DNA of 64,000 bases from Pyropia yezoensis. Taxonomy: Eukaryota; Rhodophyta; Bangiophyceae; Bangiales; Bangiaceae. Position 1 is the first letter of the stretch. The number at the start of each line of letters is the position of its first letter. Location: assembly GCA_009829735.1 (NCBI GenBank), contig CM020618.1, positions 19,081,346 through 19,145,345 of the forward strand. The letters are read 5' to 3'. Shown piece after piece: positions 22,260-32,854 of the stretch. The position numbers were made by a program, and so were the translations under genes. The notes below the pieces were generated by a model. The model ran no database searches. It saw only the letters and a list, made by a program, of their open reading frames with translations, and was not told where the DNA came from.

Positions 22260-25142
22260 GGCGAGCGAAAGGGAGGGGTGGAGGAAGCGGAAGGATGAAG
22301 GAGGGAATTCGAGGCGTGAGGAGTCGAGAGGGTGGGCGGAGGTGGAGTGGGTAGAACGAAAGAGATGCAACTAGCGGAGCGAGAAGGAAACAAGGAGATG
22401 GGCAGAGGGAGGAGGGAGGTGAGGAGGAGGGAGGTGGAGTGGATGAGGCTGCTTGGTGAGATGGGATGCCCTGAGTGCTCCCCCCACTGCGGCGGCCTCC
22501 CCCCTTTTACTTCAGAGCCGTGGGCATGGCGGTGTGCCCGCCCGCCTCACGGCGCCGCGGCGGGGCGCCTGCCCGTCTCACGGCGGGCGCACCGGCCGCA
22601 CCGCCCCGGCGGCAGCGTGCCAGCCAGCTCCCCCACCACAAGCACGCCCCCGTGCGTGGCGGCTGCGGCGGGCCGTCCCACAGAGGTCTGCGTCGTGGCG
22701 GCGCGCCGCGTTTCTCCCCCCCCCTCCCCCCCTCCCCCCCCTCTGGGCCGCCGTGACGGGGGGCCCCGTCACGCCTGCACCCCCCTCCCATGCTCCTCCG
22801 GCACGCCCCCTGGATGCCCAGCACAACCTGTAGTCGTATGTCCCAGGTATGGTCATTCCATCTCCCGCCCCTCCCTCAGGTGAACACGGCCGCCGCTCTC
22901 ACCCCCCACCCCCCCCGCCCGCCCACTGCCTCTGCCTTGCCCCCCCCCATCCCCCTTGTCCTGCAGGGCCCGTCCTCTCCTCGGCAGTCCGCGTCACTGC
23001 CCGACCGCCCAGCGGCGCACCCGCGCCCAAACGGGCAGGGCTGGCAGCAGCCGGGCCGCGAGCACCCGGCCATCGGCCCAGGCGCGCGCGTCCCGCGTGG
23101 AGGGGAGGGGAGCGCGCCGTCACACGGCGGCACGGCTTGGAACGGCGGGCAGCAGTGTGCACCGGGGGGGATGGGGGGGGGGGGGGGCGGGCGCCGTCGT
23201 CGATACGCGGCGGCGGCAGCGCCGCCGTTGGCGCGCGTGCGTGCGCGGGGGGCGGACAAGACCGCCTGCAAGGACAGCTGCGGCACCGGCGCGGGCGGGG
23301 CTCGTATGGAGACCAGGAGGAACGGCGGATCCTTGCGGCGGCGCCACGCGCCGCCGTGGCGCTCCTCCCACCTCCGCCCCCCCCCCCCCCAACCTCCCCC
23401 CCCCACCCCTGACCATTGCCAACGTCTCGCGCGGCGCCACGCGCCCTCTCCCCCCTGTGCAGCGAGCCCGTGGGGATGTTCGACTTCGGCTGGGGGGGGG
23501 GGGGCGGGGGGCAGGCGGCGGCAGTCTCCCTCCCCGATATGAACAGGCGTTTGCTCGTCGCCGCCGCGGCGGGCCCCCGCGGCGCCCCGTTTCACCCCCC
23601 CACCCCCGGTGCGGATCAACAGTGGCGGGATTTGGGGGGCGGCGCCGGCGGCCGGCCCGGTCACCCAGTGGCGCGGCAGTAGAAAATACGGAACATTACA
23701 TACAGCACGTGGATACAGTGTATGGAAACCCCTACGTGGACACTGCACATGAATGTACTGTACTGTACTGTATGTATGCATGTGTGTACAGTACACAGCC
23801 GCGTTCGCCCCTTTCGTGGAGGCGGGTGGATACGTGGAGCGGTGCGCCAGTGTCACTGGGAGCCCCCGCCCAGCCCCACAGATCCCCATGCACGCGCGTC
23901 GATTGGGGAGTGGGGCGGCTGGGGGGGTGGGCTCGCGGTCGCGGGCCCCCGCGGCGGGTGCCACGCCCACGCGCCGAGGGGTGCCACGATTGAAGGCACG
24001 GCAGGGGGGGGCGGAGGGGGGGGTGGAGCTGCCTCACTGCCCAGCTGGGCGCAGCTGGGCCACCCTATGGAGAAGGGACCGGCCTGCCCACACTCTCGAT
24101 ACCGTACCCACCCTTCCCCCCGCCTACCCCCCCTCCGCCCGCCACAACCCCCACACCCCCCCACCTCTTGGAGCGTAGCGGATCATCCCTGCCCGGCATG
24201 GAGCCCCCGCGCGGCACACCCGCCGCGGGGGCCTCTGACAGCACGGGACTGTCTGAAGGACGGGGCACTGTCGTCCCTGCCGGCGGCGGGGCGGCTGCCA
24301 CGCGCGCGCCCGGCCTCCTCTCCCCCGCCCCCTCTGGCCGGCCGGTCGCACGCCACGCGTGGCGAGCTGTCGTGGCTGCCAAAAAACGGCAGCCCCGCTG
24401 CCGCGGCCGCGCGACGGCATCTGGCAGCGCGGCCGTGCGGCCGCGCGGCCGGGTGGGCGGGCGGGCGGGCGGGCGGGCGGGCGGGCGGGCGGGCGACCCG
24501 TTTTCTCCCCCCCCGCCTTTGGGGGGACGGGAGAACAGTGGTGCGGGGAGAGATGGCGCGCGCGTCGCGGCGGCGGCGGCAGAAGGCAAGTCCCGTAGGG
24601 GCGGGAGGGGTGTGCAGAGGAAAGCGGGAGAGGCGGTGGGGGGGGCGGGGGAGGGGGAAACGCGGCGTGTCGCCACGATGCTCCCTCCCTGTCTGATGCC
24701 CGTCCACAACGGCCGCAGTGGCCCCGCCGCATGGGTGGTTGCCCACAGCGCCGCCGGGTGGGCGCGGCAGTGCACTGCGCGCCGCCGCGCCGCACCGCGC
24801 CCCACCGCGCTGCCCCGAGCCGTCCGGCGCTGGCCCGCGCCGCGCGCCGCCGCGCGACGCCGCCGTGGGGATGTAAAAGGGGGGCCCGCGCCGCGTTGAG
24901 GGGGGCGACCGGGGCAGCCCATCGCACCCATCAGCTCCTCCACTTCCACCACCTTTTCGCCTCCACCTCCCTTGCACTCGCTTCTTCAGTTATCCTCTCC
25001 TACTTCACTCCCCTCGACGCTCCTTTCCTTCCCCTCAAGCATCTGCCCTCCCTCCTCTTCCGAACCCCCCCCCCACACCGCCCCGAACCCCAGCCCAACG
25101 TCCAACGCCCTCAACCCCCCCCTCTCCCCCCCCTCGTTCGCC
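22260..25142. other. Divergent intergenic region between the two small secreted paralogues
   Basis: This 2.9-kb stretch contains no supported gene. The two ends are related to each other in inverted orientation: each start is preceded by a CT-rich leader (in transcript sense), then a GATGGG..GC.CC...GCTCC/TCGCCC segment and a C6-TTTTAC/C4-TTTACAT block roughly 250 bp upstream. Promoters were therefore duplicated together with the genes. The centre holds TACTGTAC-type repeats (about 23755-23800) and a GGGC microsatellite. Confidence 0.55.
24451..24493. repeat. (GGGC)n microsatellite
   Basis: About ten consecutive GGGC units on the plus strand, with strong G-quadruplex potential. A comparable CCCG/CCGC run occurs at about 17745-17785. 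Confidence 0.9.
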
Positions 25143-25595
25143 ATGGCCTTCAAGACTGTCCTGTCGGTTGCCGCGGCGGCCCTTGCGCTGATCGCCACCG
25201 CCGGCGGCGCGGCCGCAGTGCCTGCCCGGTCCGCCCCGTCAATGGCGGCGGTCGCCCGCCAGGTGGTCGGCGGCGGCGTCCCGCAAATTGTTGGCGGCGG
25301 CGGCGTCCCGCAGGGCGTGGTGCTGGTGCCTAGCAAGAACAAGCGCGGGGACGACAAGAAGGTGAACGTCATGATCGATGTGGACATTGAGAAGGAGGAG
25401 GAGAAGTACGACGAGTACGGGTACAAGAAGGGGGACGACGAGGAGGTCAATGTCAAGATTGACGTGGACGTCAAGAAGGAGAAGAAGGAGGGGATGAACG
25501 GGGGCGTTGCGGTCTTGCCGGGGCTGACCGGCGTTGGCCAGCCGCAGCTGGTGCCAGTGGCCACTCAGCAGGTGCCGGAGCAAGAGTCCCAGTAG
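25143..25595 (+). CDS. Small secreted V/I-K/E repeat protein, copy B
   Basis: A 150-residue paralogue of the protein encoded on the other strand at 21810-22259. The signal peptide is MAFKTVLSVAAAALALIATA, then GGAAAVPARS. The linker is richer in VVGGGVPQIVGGGG. The two charged repeats are RGDDKKVNVMIDVDIEKEEE and KGDDEEVNVKIDVDVKKEKK. The C-terminus keeps LTGVGQPQLVPV. Conservation is highest in the signal peptide, the two repeats and the GQPQLV motif, which points to selection on the protein rather than chance. The start codon CCATGG at 25143 follows a C/T-rich leader. Function unknown, probably extracellular. The pair arose by an inverted duplication that included the upstream region. Confidence 0.87.
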   Translation: MAFKTVLSVAAAALALIATAGGAAAVPARSAPSMAAVARQVVGGGVPQIVGGGGVPQGVVLVPSKNKRGDDKKVNVMIDVDIEKEEEKYDEYGYKKGDDEEVNVKIDVDVKKEKKEGMNGGVAVLPGLTGVGQPQLVPVATQQVPEQESQ

Positions 25596-26030
25596 ACCCG
25601 CCGACGGGCACGCGGCCAAGGCCGGGAGCTGCCGCAGCCGTCGCCACAGCGGCCGCCACTAACGCGTCCGGCTTGTGGGATGGCGAGGACGCCCGCCGGA
25701 GCGCAGCCGCGTGGGCGATATATGGCAGTGTCACTTGTACAGAGCTGAGCGAACCCCTTGCTACATCTGCCTCTTTTCTTTTCGCACTCCGCCTTCCCCT
25801 GCGTACACCCCTCTCGCATCCGCGCTTTACGCATCTGCGGGCTCGACGACGACGGGCGCGCACCCGCCGGGTGCCGGCCATGAAGAAAGAAGCGACGACC
25901 ACACAGTTAACATGCGAGTCCCCCCCCAAAAATGGCCGAGTAGCCAGCTACACAGCGATAAGTCCGCCCCCCCCCCCCCGACCCCCCCTCTTCCCGGCCC
26001 CCCTCCCTCGCCATTGCTGTTAGCCTCATC
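25596..26030. other. Intergenic region between convergent genes
   Basis: The copy B and FG-GAP B genes converge here. GATATATGG near 25716 and C runs near 25960-25980 are visible. No gene. Confidence 0.5.
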
Positions 26031-27725
26031 TCACGCCGCGGTCACGGTATAAACCGCATCGACGGGCACGTCCCGGCGGACGACCGTCGACCCGTCACTC
26101 CACCGCACCTCCAACGCCACGACCGTGTCGGCGGCGCCCAGCCCAAAGTGGACGACCCGCAGGCAGTCGGAGGAGCCACTCCCCCCCGCCCCCCCCACTC
26201 GACGATGGAGGCAACGCCGGCGGCGGGGGCCCTCACCGCCGCCGCCCCCCCCCCCGCCAACCTCCACCGTCAGCCGGAGGGTGGCGCCCGTCGCGGCGGC
26301 GCGGCGGCCCGCACTCCGCCCCACCGACACGGCGAGCCAGTGCCCCCCCCCCTGGGCGGGCAGCGGCACGGTGTTGAGGAACAGGTCCCACCCGCCGGGG
26401 GGCCCCCCCGCCGCCACCTCTGCGCCCGAGCCGACGAGCAGGTCCAGCCGGCCGTCCCGGTCCGCGTCAAATGCCTGCACCGAGTCCCCCCCCGCGGCGG
26501 TCCACACATGCACGCCGGTGGCGGCGGCGGGGGCGAGAGCAAAGCCCCCCCGCCCGTCCCCAGACAGGAGCACATCCCGCCGCTTGCGCGGGGCGGCCGC
26601 CGGGGCGGTGGAGGCGAGGAACAGGTCCACAGCGCCGTCATTGTTAAAATCACCGACGGTCACGTCACCGTGGTGGGTGCCCGTGGCTGGCAGCGGGGCC
26701 GAGATGAAAAAGTCCGCACCGCCATTCAGCAGCAGCACGTCTGGGGAGCCGTTTCGGGCCAGGAAGAGGTCCCACTTGCCGTCATTGTTGGCGTCCAGCT
26801 CGGCGGCCGCCCACGTGTTGCGCCCCGCTGACGCGCCGCCCGGCACCCGCCGCATCCACCCGTCGGTCACGTCGGCAAACGCAAAGGCACCCGTAGCGCG
26901 GTAGAGGCGGAAAAAGGGAAACGCCACCACATCCAGCCGTCCGTCGCCGTCAAAGTCAGTGAGAAGAGCGCGTTCCACGCCCGCGTCCTCGAGGCCGGTG
27001 CCGGGGCGGCGCACAAACTTGCCGCCCACATTTTCGTACACCCGCTGGCGCGGGCCCACGCCGGCGGGGGGGACCTCATAGTTTAGGGTGATGAGGTCCA
27101 GATCCCCATCCCCATCCAAGTCCACCAGCAATGGCGTGCGCCCGCGGCCGCCAGAGTCGCCCTCGAGGCCCGTCTGGCGCTGCGCCTGCACCAGCGACCG
27201 CCGGGATGAGCCATACGACCGCAGCAGCCGCGGGGTGGCGGGGGCGTCGCCATTCGCGCCGCCCTGCATTACCACCGACGCGGCGGTGCCGGTGAGGAAA
27301 ATGTCCCCTGCCGTCTGGCCGTGGGCGTCAATGAGGAAGCCCAGCGGGTCGGGGGCGCGCGCAAAGAGCGTCGCCGGCCGGCGGGGGCTGCTTCCACCAC
27401 CACCACCACCGCTGCCGCCACCCGCAGCGCCCCGAAGCGTATTCCAGAACAACCGCAGCGGCGTCTTGTCATGGTTGTTGAGGATCAGGTCGTCCCATCC
27501 GTCGCCGTCCAAGTCGGCAATCAGCGCGCCGCCCCACTTGGTCGACACCTCCCTACCGAGGCCTGCGGCGGCGCCCGCGGGAGCCCACGTGGCGTGCCGA
27601 GGCGCCGCGGCGGCGGCAGGGCGGCAGCAGCAGCACAGCGCTACCGCCACCGCAATGGCACAGGTGGGCGCCAGGAGTGCGGCCCGGCGTCTCGCACGGG
27701 CCCGGCTGGTGGAGCGGACGCCCAT
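26031..27725 (-). CDS. Secreted FG-GAP repeat / ASPIC-UnbV domain protein (copy B)
   Basis: A 564-residue paralogue of the protein at 15412-16992. It starts MGVRSTSRARARRRAALLAP with a long hydrophobic stretch (AIAVAVALCCCC) ending at AAAAAPRHATW, a signal peptide. FG-GAP calcium loops are visible as DLDGDGWDD, DLDGDGDLD, DFDGDGRLD, DANNDGKWD, DFNNDGAVD and DADRDGRLD. The ASPIC/UnbV domain at the C-terminus (VSVGRSAGRRAAATGATL ... VHFGLGAA ... VRWSDGST) is interrupted by a Gly/Arg-rich insert absent from copy A. One FG-GAP loop of copy A (DVDGDGDLE) is replaced by DIFLTGTA, so one calcium site is probably lost. The ATG at 27725 is preferred over one 93 bp upstream because it gives a compact signal peptide. 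By family it is likely extracellular and of unknown molecular function. Confidence 0.87.
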   Translation of the reverse strand: MGVRSTSRARARRRAALLAPTCAIAVAVALCCCCRPAAAAAPRHATWAPAGAAAGLGREVSTKWGGALIADLDGDGWDDLILNNHDKTPLRLFWNTLRGAAGGGSGGGGGGSSPRRPATLFARAPDPLGFLIDAHGQTAGDIFLTGTAASVVMQGGANGDAPATPRLLRSYGSSRRSLVQAQRQTGLEGDSGGRGRTPLLVDLDGDGDLDLITLNYEVPPAGVGPRQRVYENVGGKFVRRPGTGLEDAGVERALLTDFDGDGRLDVVAFPFFRLYRATGAFAFADVTDGWMRRVPGGASAGRNTWAAAELDANNDGKWDLFLARNGSPDVLLLNGGADFFISAPLPATGTHHGDVTVGDFNNDGAVDLFLASTAPAAAPRKRRDVLLSGDGRGGFALAPAAATGVHVWTAAGGDSVQAFDADRDGRLDLLVGSGAEVAAGGPPGGWDLFLNTVPLPAQGGGHWLAVSVGRSAGRRAAATGATLRLTVEVGGGGGGGGEGPRRRRCLHRRVGGAGGSGSSDCLRVVHFGLGAADTVVALEVRWSDGSTVVRRDVPVDAVYTVTAA

Positions 27726-29300
27726 TGAGATGGGCTGGGGTGGCGGCCCGTGGGGTGACGGGGGAGCGCGCGGGAGCCGTGGAGAGGGGCAGGTGAAAGG
27801 CAATAGGCCGTGGGTCAAAGGTGTCCCCCTCGACCAACCGCTCGTGCCGTGGAAGCTTTGGCCTTGGACGGCAGAGGCCGCTTCGCGCTCCGGCCTGCGC
27901 CGACAATAGGGGGGCGCAGGGTATTGCCGCGGCGGTCGACGACGACCCGGCTGTGGGCGGCGGGCCGACGCGGGGATGGGCGGCGAGCAACACGGCGTGA
28001 CGGCGTCGAGCGCATTCGGGACTGACCTCAGGACAACCGATGCAGCTTCTCACGCAGCTCATTCACGCGCGTGACCGCGCTGCCCGCGGGTGTAACACAA
28101 AGGGAATGAGGGAAGCCTGGCGAGGCGCGAGGGGGGTCAGCCAACCGCTACCACCACCCCGCAGACGTCCTCTTCCCCCCCAGCCCCCTCCGTTCCCCTC
28201 TCTCACCGCCACGATACTTGGCACGACGGCACCAACACCACTGTCTACACATGAACAATGAAGGACGCAGCCCCCCCCCGCCCGCCCTCGTACTCCCCCG
28301 CGGTGGTGGCGAGCGACGCAACGCCGACATCAACGTTCGCCCTCCCCCCTTCCCACCCCGGCGGCAGAGCCCCACAACGCAGCGAGTGCATCCAGCCTCG
28401 CCGCCTCGGGACGGGGATCCACGTCATCCGCGCATCATCGGGGGCTGTCGGGGTGGTGGAAGGGGGGAGGGGCGGGTCGGTGGTGGCCCTCGGCCGCAAA
28501 TCCGGCCTTTATACGCAGCAGCAGCCGACAGACTCTCCTCGGACGGTCCGCCGCCACGGGCTCGTCCCTGGTGTTCCCCCATTGCAGAGGTCCCTGGTGT
28601 TCCCCCTTTGCAGAGGTCAGTCATTGATTGAGCTCGTGCGATGGGGGAAACACGATGATCGACGGGAGGGTCAAGCCTGTGTTGCTCAGCGCTGACAGCA
28701 CGAACCCCTCGGGGACCTCCCGCGCGGGCGTCGGCCAGCCGGTCGTCGGGTCTTCTTGGCCGGAGTGGGCGCGATGATGAGCTGGCGGGCCCCGCTGAGG
28801 CGGCTGCCCATTGGCTCGCGCCGCCCGCGCGGGCCTGCCACGGACCTGCGGATCACTGGCGCGGGGCGCCGCGCTGCCGCTACGCGCAGCAGACACTAGA
28901 AAAAACGGGGGAAACGCATGGGCCTGCCCCACCCGGCTGGTCACCGCCTCCCACACCGACCGTCCGTGGGGTGGAAGGGGGGTTCGGACTGCGTTGACGG
29001 CGCTGGGTAACCCGCGGCGGAGGCGCCGCATGGCCACCGCGGTGCGTAGGTCGGCGAGGAGAGCCGGTCGTTCTGCTGGCCCAGCTCCCTGGCTGACCAC
29101 CGACGCACCGCGCGGGCGCCATTGACAGTGGCTTCGATCCTCGCCACACCTCACGGATCAGCCTATCAACGTGGATGGATGGCATTGGGTAGAGAGTTTC
29201 ACTGTCTGGGTCAAGTCAATGTTTGAGTGGGTCTGGGTCTACTCTTGGTTGATACCAAGGGGTCCCTACTATTGTATAATTACGTAATGTACTTATATAC
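27726..29300. other. Intergenic region grading into the mobile island
   Basis: No gene that I can defend. Frames on the minus strand at 28.6-29.15 kb lose the extreme GC bias but show no recognisable motif; they may be remnants of a mobile element. From about 29.2 kb the sequence becomes clearly AT-richer. Confidence 0.4.
28564..28615. repeat. Two-copy 26-bp direct repeat
   Basis: Perfectly adjacent copies (28564-28589 and 28590-28615) of GTCCCTGGTGTTCCCCC followed by ATTGCAGAG or TTTGCAGAG, differing at one base. Confidence 0.9.
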
Positions 29301-29305
29301 AGTGC

Positions 29306-29370
29306 TATTGTGCATCTCTCAAAAAGTAGAAGCGTCGCAGTCGTAAACGTGCAACTCATGTGCACCACAC
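29306..29370 (+). mobile_element. Tc1/mariner-like element end (TIR fragment)
   Basis: TATTGTGCATCTCTCAAAAA begins this fragment, followed by GTAGAAGCGTCGCAGTCG, then TAAACGTGCAACTC..GTGCACCACA. The reverse complement of about 80 bp of it recurs at 52876-52940. Its outer 25 bp also resemble the ends at 33018 and of the MITE at 52315-52437. It starts next to a TA dinucleotide, as Tc1/mariner elements do. Confidence 0.6.
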
Positions 29371-30954
29371 AGGGTTGCGAGATTCCACCCAACATTTCCA
29401 TTGCGATTGTATTCAATGCCAATTCAACGTGTGTTGCACATGCAGTGTTTGATCACTGACATGATTCAAGTACCCCACTTTCACGCGTCAGTTTCATGGC
29501 TCCCAAGCGCTTCTTTGAATGGGCTTCCGAACGCGGGGTCGGATCGCGTCGTATGCAGGTGCGTCCAGCTTGGTGCGAGCCAAAACAGTACATTGCGTTG
29601 GCTTCATGGCGGGAGGTAATGGCACCGTTGGCAATCGGGGCCTCTCACACGTCAAGTCACATTGGCAAGGGAGATCAACTGCGCCGAGTGTTACATGCCG
29701 CGCTGGGGGTGCGGCGGCCCTCTGGGCAAGACGTACTCTTCCGAAAGCGAACAAGCTCTGCACCTTGGCTATTCTTCTTGCAAGACCGGACGACTCGCCT
29801 GGATCAAGTTTCCGTCCCTTAGGACCCCGCCGTGGCGGCCGAGACCCGGCGTCAAAGCCAGCTGCAGGCCCGCGCAGAGCACAGCACATGAAATGGTAGG
29901 GTGTAGGGACCCCAGCTGCGCTGTGCCCTCAAACCATCACGCGCAAGGCCGGATTCTCTTGATTTTCTTGCGGAGACGCTTGCGCAGCCTAGCGCGCAAA
30001 CCTTTGTTGAGCAAATTTTGGGTCGTAGAGCAAGCTGTTGAGCAAATCTTGCCCATGAGCAAAAGAGGGCACTTGCATTGCAGCGATCTTTCTCGTGAAT
30101 TCGACGATCTCGCCCAAGGTCCACAACGTCCGCAAGTGGCGTCGAAGGCGTGTCCGACAAGCGCTTGCTCAGCCTGTGCAAGTCTGTGCGTATCGACTTT
30201 TGTGTGCTTTGCCGTGCGCTTGCCCGTTACGGTGCGTTCGACTGCGATGTGCGCAACCAGGATGGGTGTGAAGCGCATGCCACAACGATACTTCTCGTAT
30301 GAGAGAGCAAGCCCGCAGCGGCCCTCCGCCTAAAGCGTTTTAGGAGTGCAAGCTTTTGCGCGATATTCGACCGAAAATGTGGGCCAGAGGTTGCTGTGGG
30401 AGGGTGTGCAATGGGGCCACGCAAGCGGAAACAAGCCGGTTTCCAATAATCCGCGACGACGGTTTCGTGAGCACAGCGCCGTCGTTCTACGTAGTGTACT
30501 GCGGCTTCAATGGATGAGCGGGCAATCAATTTCACCAGTAACTATGACACGCTTGGCCACGTCCTGAGGTGAATTCAACCTCTCCTCTGTGTAGGTACAG
30601 GGTGTACTCGATCATATCTCGCTCGTTTATATGACCGGGGTCACATAATCGAGCCGATCTCGTTGACGCAAATACCGCGAAGCGCTTTCCAGCTGGGAAT
30701 TCTCCGAGTCATTGGAAGGTAGCGTGTGATGAGAGACGGCACAGGCCGAGGCGTCTGACCGCGACCCCCGCCGACGCCGGCGGTCACCGCCGTCGGCTCT
30801 GCGCACTGCTACCCGCTCGTTCCTCAAACACCCCCCCCCCCCCACCCCCCCCCCCCCGGTCGTTGCACCCATATTCCCCGACGCGTGCCACGACACCCTC
30901 TGTCGGAGGGAGGCCGTCCGCCTTCTCTGGCGCAAGATCGCTCGCGAGACCGGT
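29371..30954. other. AT-richer mobile-element debris upstream of the transposase
   Basis: Base composition differs sharply from the flanking genes. Open frames on both strands (for example plus 29496-30333, minus 30227-30535) show no motif I recognise, though one minus frame reads SSIEAAVHYVERRRCAHETV in a protein-like way. Two 13-C tracts separated by one A sit at about 30831-30857, just before the transposase ORF. Terminal inverted repeats for the transposase could not be identified by eye. Confidence 0.4.
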
Positions 30955-32577
30955 GTGACCAACATGCTCGTGTCATCTGTGGTGGACGCCGCGGCCGCGG
31001 CAGCCGAGGCCGCTCTGGCCCGTCGCAACCCTGGTGCCATCCCGCACCTGGCGGAGGACGTACAAGCAGTGGCCCGAGTCGCCAGTGTGACAGCTCATGC
31101 CATCCTGTCGTCGCCCGCGCGTGCGCAGGCACCTGCTCGGCGGATCAACGGCCGGCGCAAGAGGACCAGCATGAGTCTCGCGACCAAGCTGCAAGTCGTC
31201 TCGTGGAAGGAGGCGGGCAAATCCTGGGCGTGGATCGGGGCCCAGATGCAGAATGAGTACTCCCCTAGCACCCTCAAGTCTGCGTACCGGAACCGGGAAG
31301 TGCTTCGGGCCCGACTGGCAGCCGGTGCATCCGAGTCTTCCGTGACGGCCCGCGCCAGTGCCTATCCTGAGATTGATGCGCGACTGAAGGAGTGGGTGTT
31401 GACCGTCCGCGCTCGGACGCGGAAGCGCATGCCCCTGTCACTGGCGGTGCTGCGGACCAAGGCGCTTCAGATTGCTGGGGAGCTGGGCATCACGACCTTT
31501 ACAGCTTCGAACGGGTTCCTGCAAAACTGGGCCCGTCGGCACGGCTTTGTCAACGTTGCCTTGCACGGTGCTGGCGCGTCGGCGATCGTGGAGGAGGCGG
31601 CGGAGTGCATGGAGCAGATTCGGCAGCAGCTGGCGGGTGTGAACCCCGATCTCATCTACAATGTGGACGAGACTGGGCTGCTCTACCGGTGTCTTCCCTC
31701 GCGGTCGTACGTGCCCCGAGCAGATCGTAGTCACGCAAGGGGCAGCAAGGCCATGCGGAGTAAAGATCGTGTCACCCTCACGCTCTGTTGCAATGCCACT
31801 GGGTCACACAAGCTGCCTATTACGATGATTGGGAAAGCGGCCAACCCGTTGTGCTTCTGTGGCGTTGACAACGAGTGCCCGTTACCCTACCTGTCGCAAC
31901 GGTCGGCCTGGACGGACTCACACGTCTTCAAACGGTGGTTCTTCGAGGTCTTTGTGCCGGGCCTGAGGGCCCAGACGGCTAGCCACGTCTTCCTACTCCT
32001 GGACAACCTGAGCTGCCTTAGCGAGATTCATCACCCACAAGTAACCATCATCGAGCTGCCTTCCAACACGACGGCAAGATTTCAGCCGCTGGACAAGGGA
32101 ATCATTGCGGCAGTGAAGTGTCGTTACAAGACGAGACTTCTGGAACGGACTGCGGCCAATCTGGACCGGCTCATCGACTCCGCTCAGGCGGCTCCGCGTG
32201 TACCACGAGGCGGCGGTCTCGACCAGGGCGGGCAGGCACACCTGCTGGACGCTGCCCGGATCCTACAAGACGAGTGGGGAAAAGTCACGGCGGTTAAAAT
32301 CGCCAACTGCTGGCTGTCGGCGGAGGTGCTACCTGCTGAAGCCGCTGCGGAAGTGCGTCGACAGCTGCATGGTGTTTCGCCCGTAGCGGAGGGCATTCAT
32401 TCGGACGTGTCGCAGATCGTCGCCCTTCTGGCAAACAGCAGCTTGAGGGAGGACTTTGAGTGGCTGACCCCGTGTGAGCGTGCTGACGCCGTGGAGGGTT
32501 GGTTGGCTGCGGAGGATGACCACGACGCGGTCGACCAAACAGTTGATATGGTGCTTGCGGGGAAAGATGATGAATAG
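30955..32577 (+). CDS. pogo/Tigger-type DDE transposase
   Basis: A 540-residue uninterrupted frame. The N-terminal part has a basic helix-turn-helix region (RRKRTSMSLATKLQVVSWKE ... WAWIGAQ) and a CENP-B-like second helix-turn-helix (LKEWVLTVRARTRKRMPLSL ... ASNGFLQNWARRHGF). The catalytic core has the DDE-superfamily triad in pogo spacing: D238 in IYNVDETGL, D350 in FLLLDNLS and D380 in TTARFQPLDKGI. The final acidic tail (EDDHDAVDQTV) is also typical. It would cut and paste a TA-targeting Tc1/mariner-superfamily element, acting on DNA in the nucleus. Codon use is less GC-extreme than in neighbouring host genes, consistent with horizontal or recent arrival. The usual H in the D2 block (LDNCSAH) is S-C-L here, which may or may not affect activity. 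Start: first ATG of the frame (MTNMLVSS); MSLATK further in is an alternative. Confidence 0.85.
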   Translation: MTNMLVSSVVDAAAAAAEAALARRNPGAIPHLAEDVQAVARVASVTAHAILSSPARAQAPARRINGRRKRTSMSLATKLQVVSWKEAGKSWAWIGAQMQNEYSPSTLKSAYRNREVLRARLAAGASESSVTARASAYPEIDARLKEWVLTVRARTRKRMPLSLAVLRTKALQIAGELGITTFTASNGFLQNWARRHGFVNVALHGAGASAIVEEAAECMEQIRQQLAGVNPDLIYNVDETGLLYRCLPSRSYVPRADRSHARGSKAMRSKDRVTLTLCCNATGSHKLPITMIGKAANPLCFCGVDNECPLPYLSQRSAWTDSHVFKRWFFEVFVPGLRAQTASHVFLLLDNLSCLSEIHHPQVTIIELPSNTTARFQPLDKGIIAAVKCRYKTRLLERTAANLDRLIDSAQAAPRVPRGGGLDQGGQAHLLDAARILQDEWGKVTAVKIANCWLSAEVLPAEAAAEVRRQLHGVSPVAEGIHSDVSQIVALLANSSLREDFEWLTPCERADAVEGWLAAEDDHDAVDQTVDMVLAGKDDE

Positions 32578-32854
32578 AGCTGGTGAGACGACGTTGTGTT
32601 GTGGCGTTTCTCTCGCGGAGACCTGCGTGCAGAGGGTCGCCTTCGATGGACACGGTTGCAGCAGTTTGTAGTTCGGTGTGCGAGCATGTCCCACCGGTCC
32701 GTGTTGTTGTATTTCAAAGAAATGTCATGAACAATTTCTCTGTCAGTTCCACCACATTGACCCCAATCTTCACACGTGCCAGAATTGACAGCGTGTGCGA
32801 CGAGGTGGCCCCTCATCACACAGTCGAATAATCACTGTAGGCTTGGGTACATAT

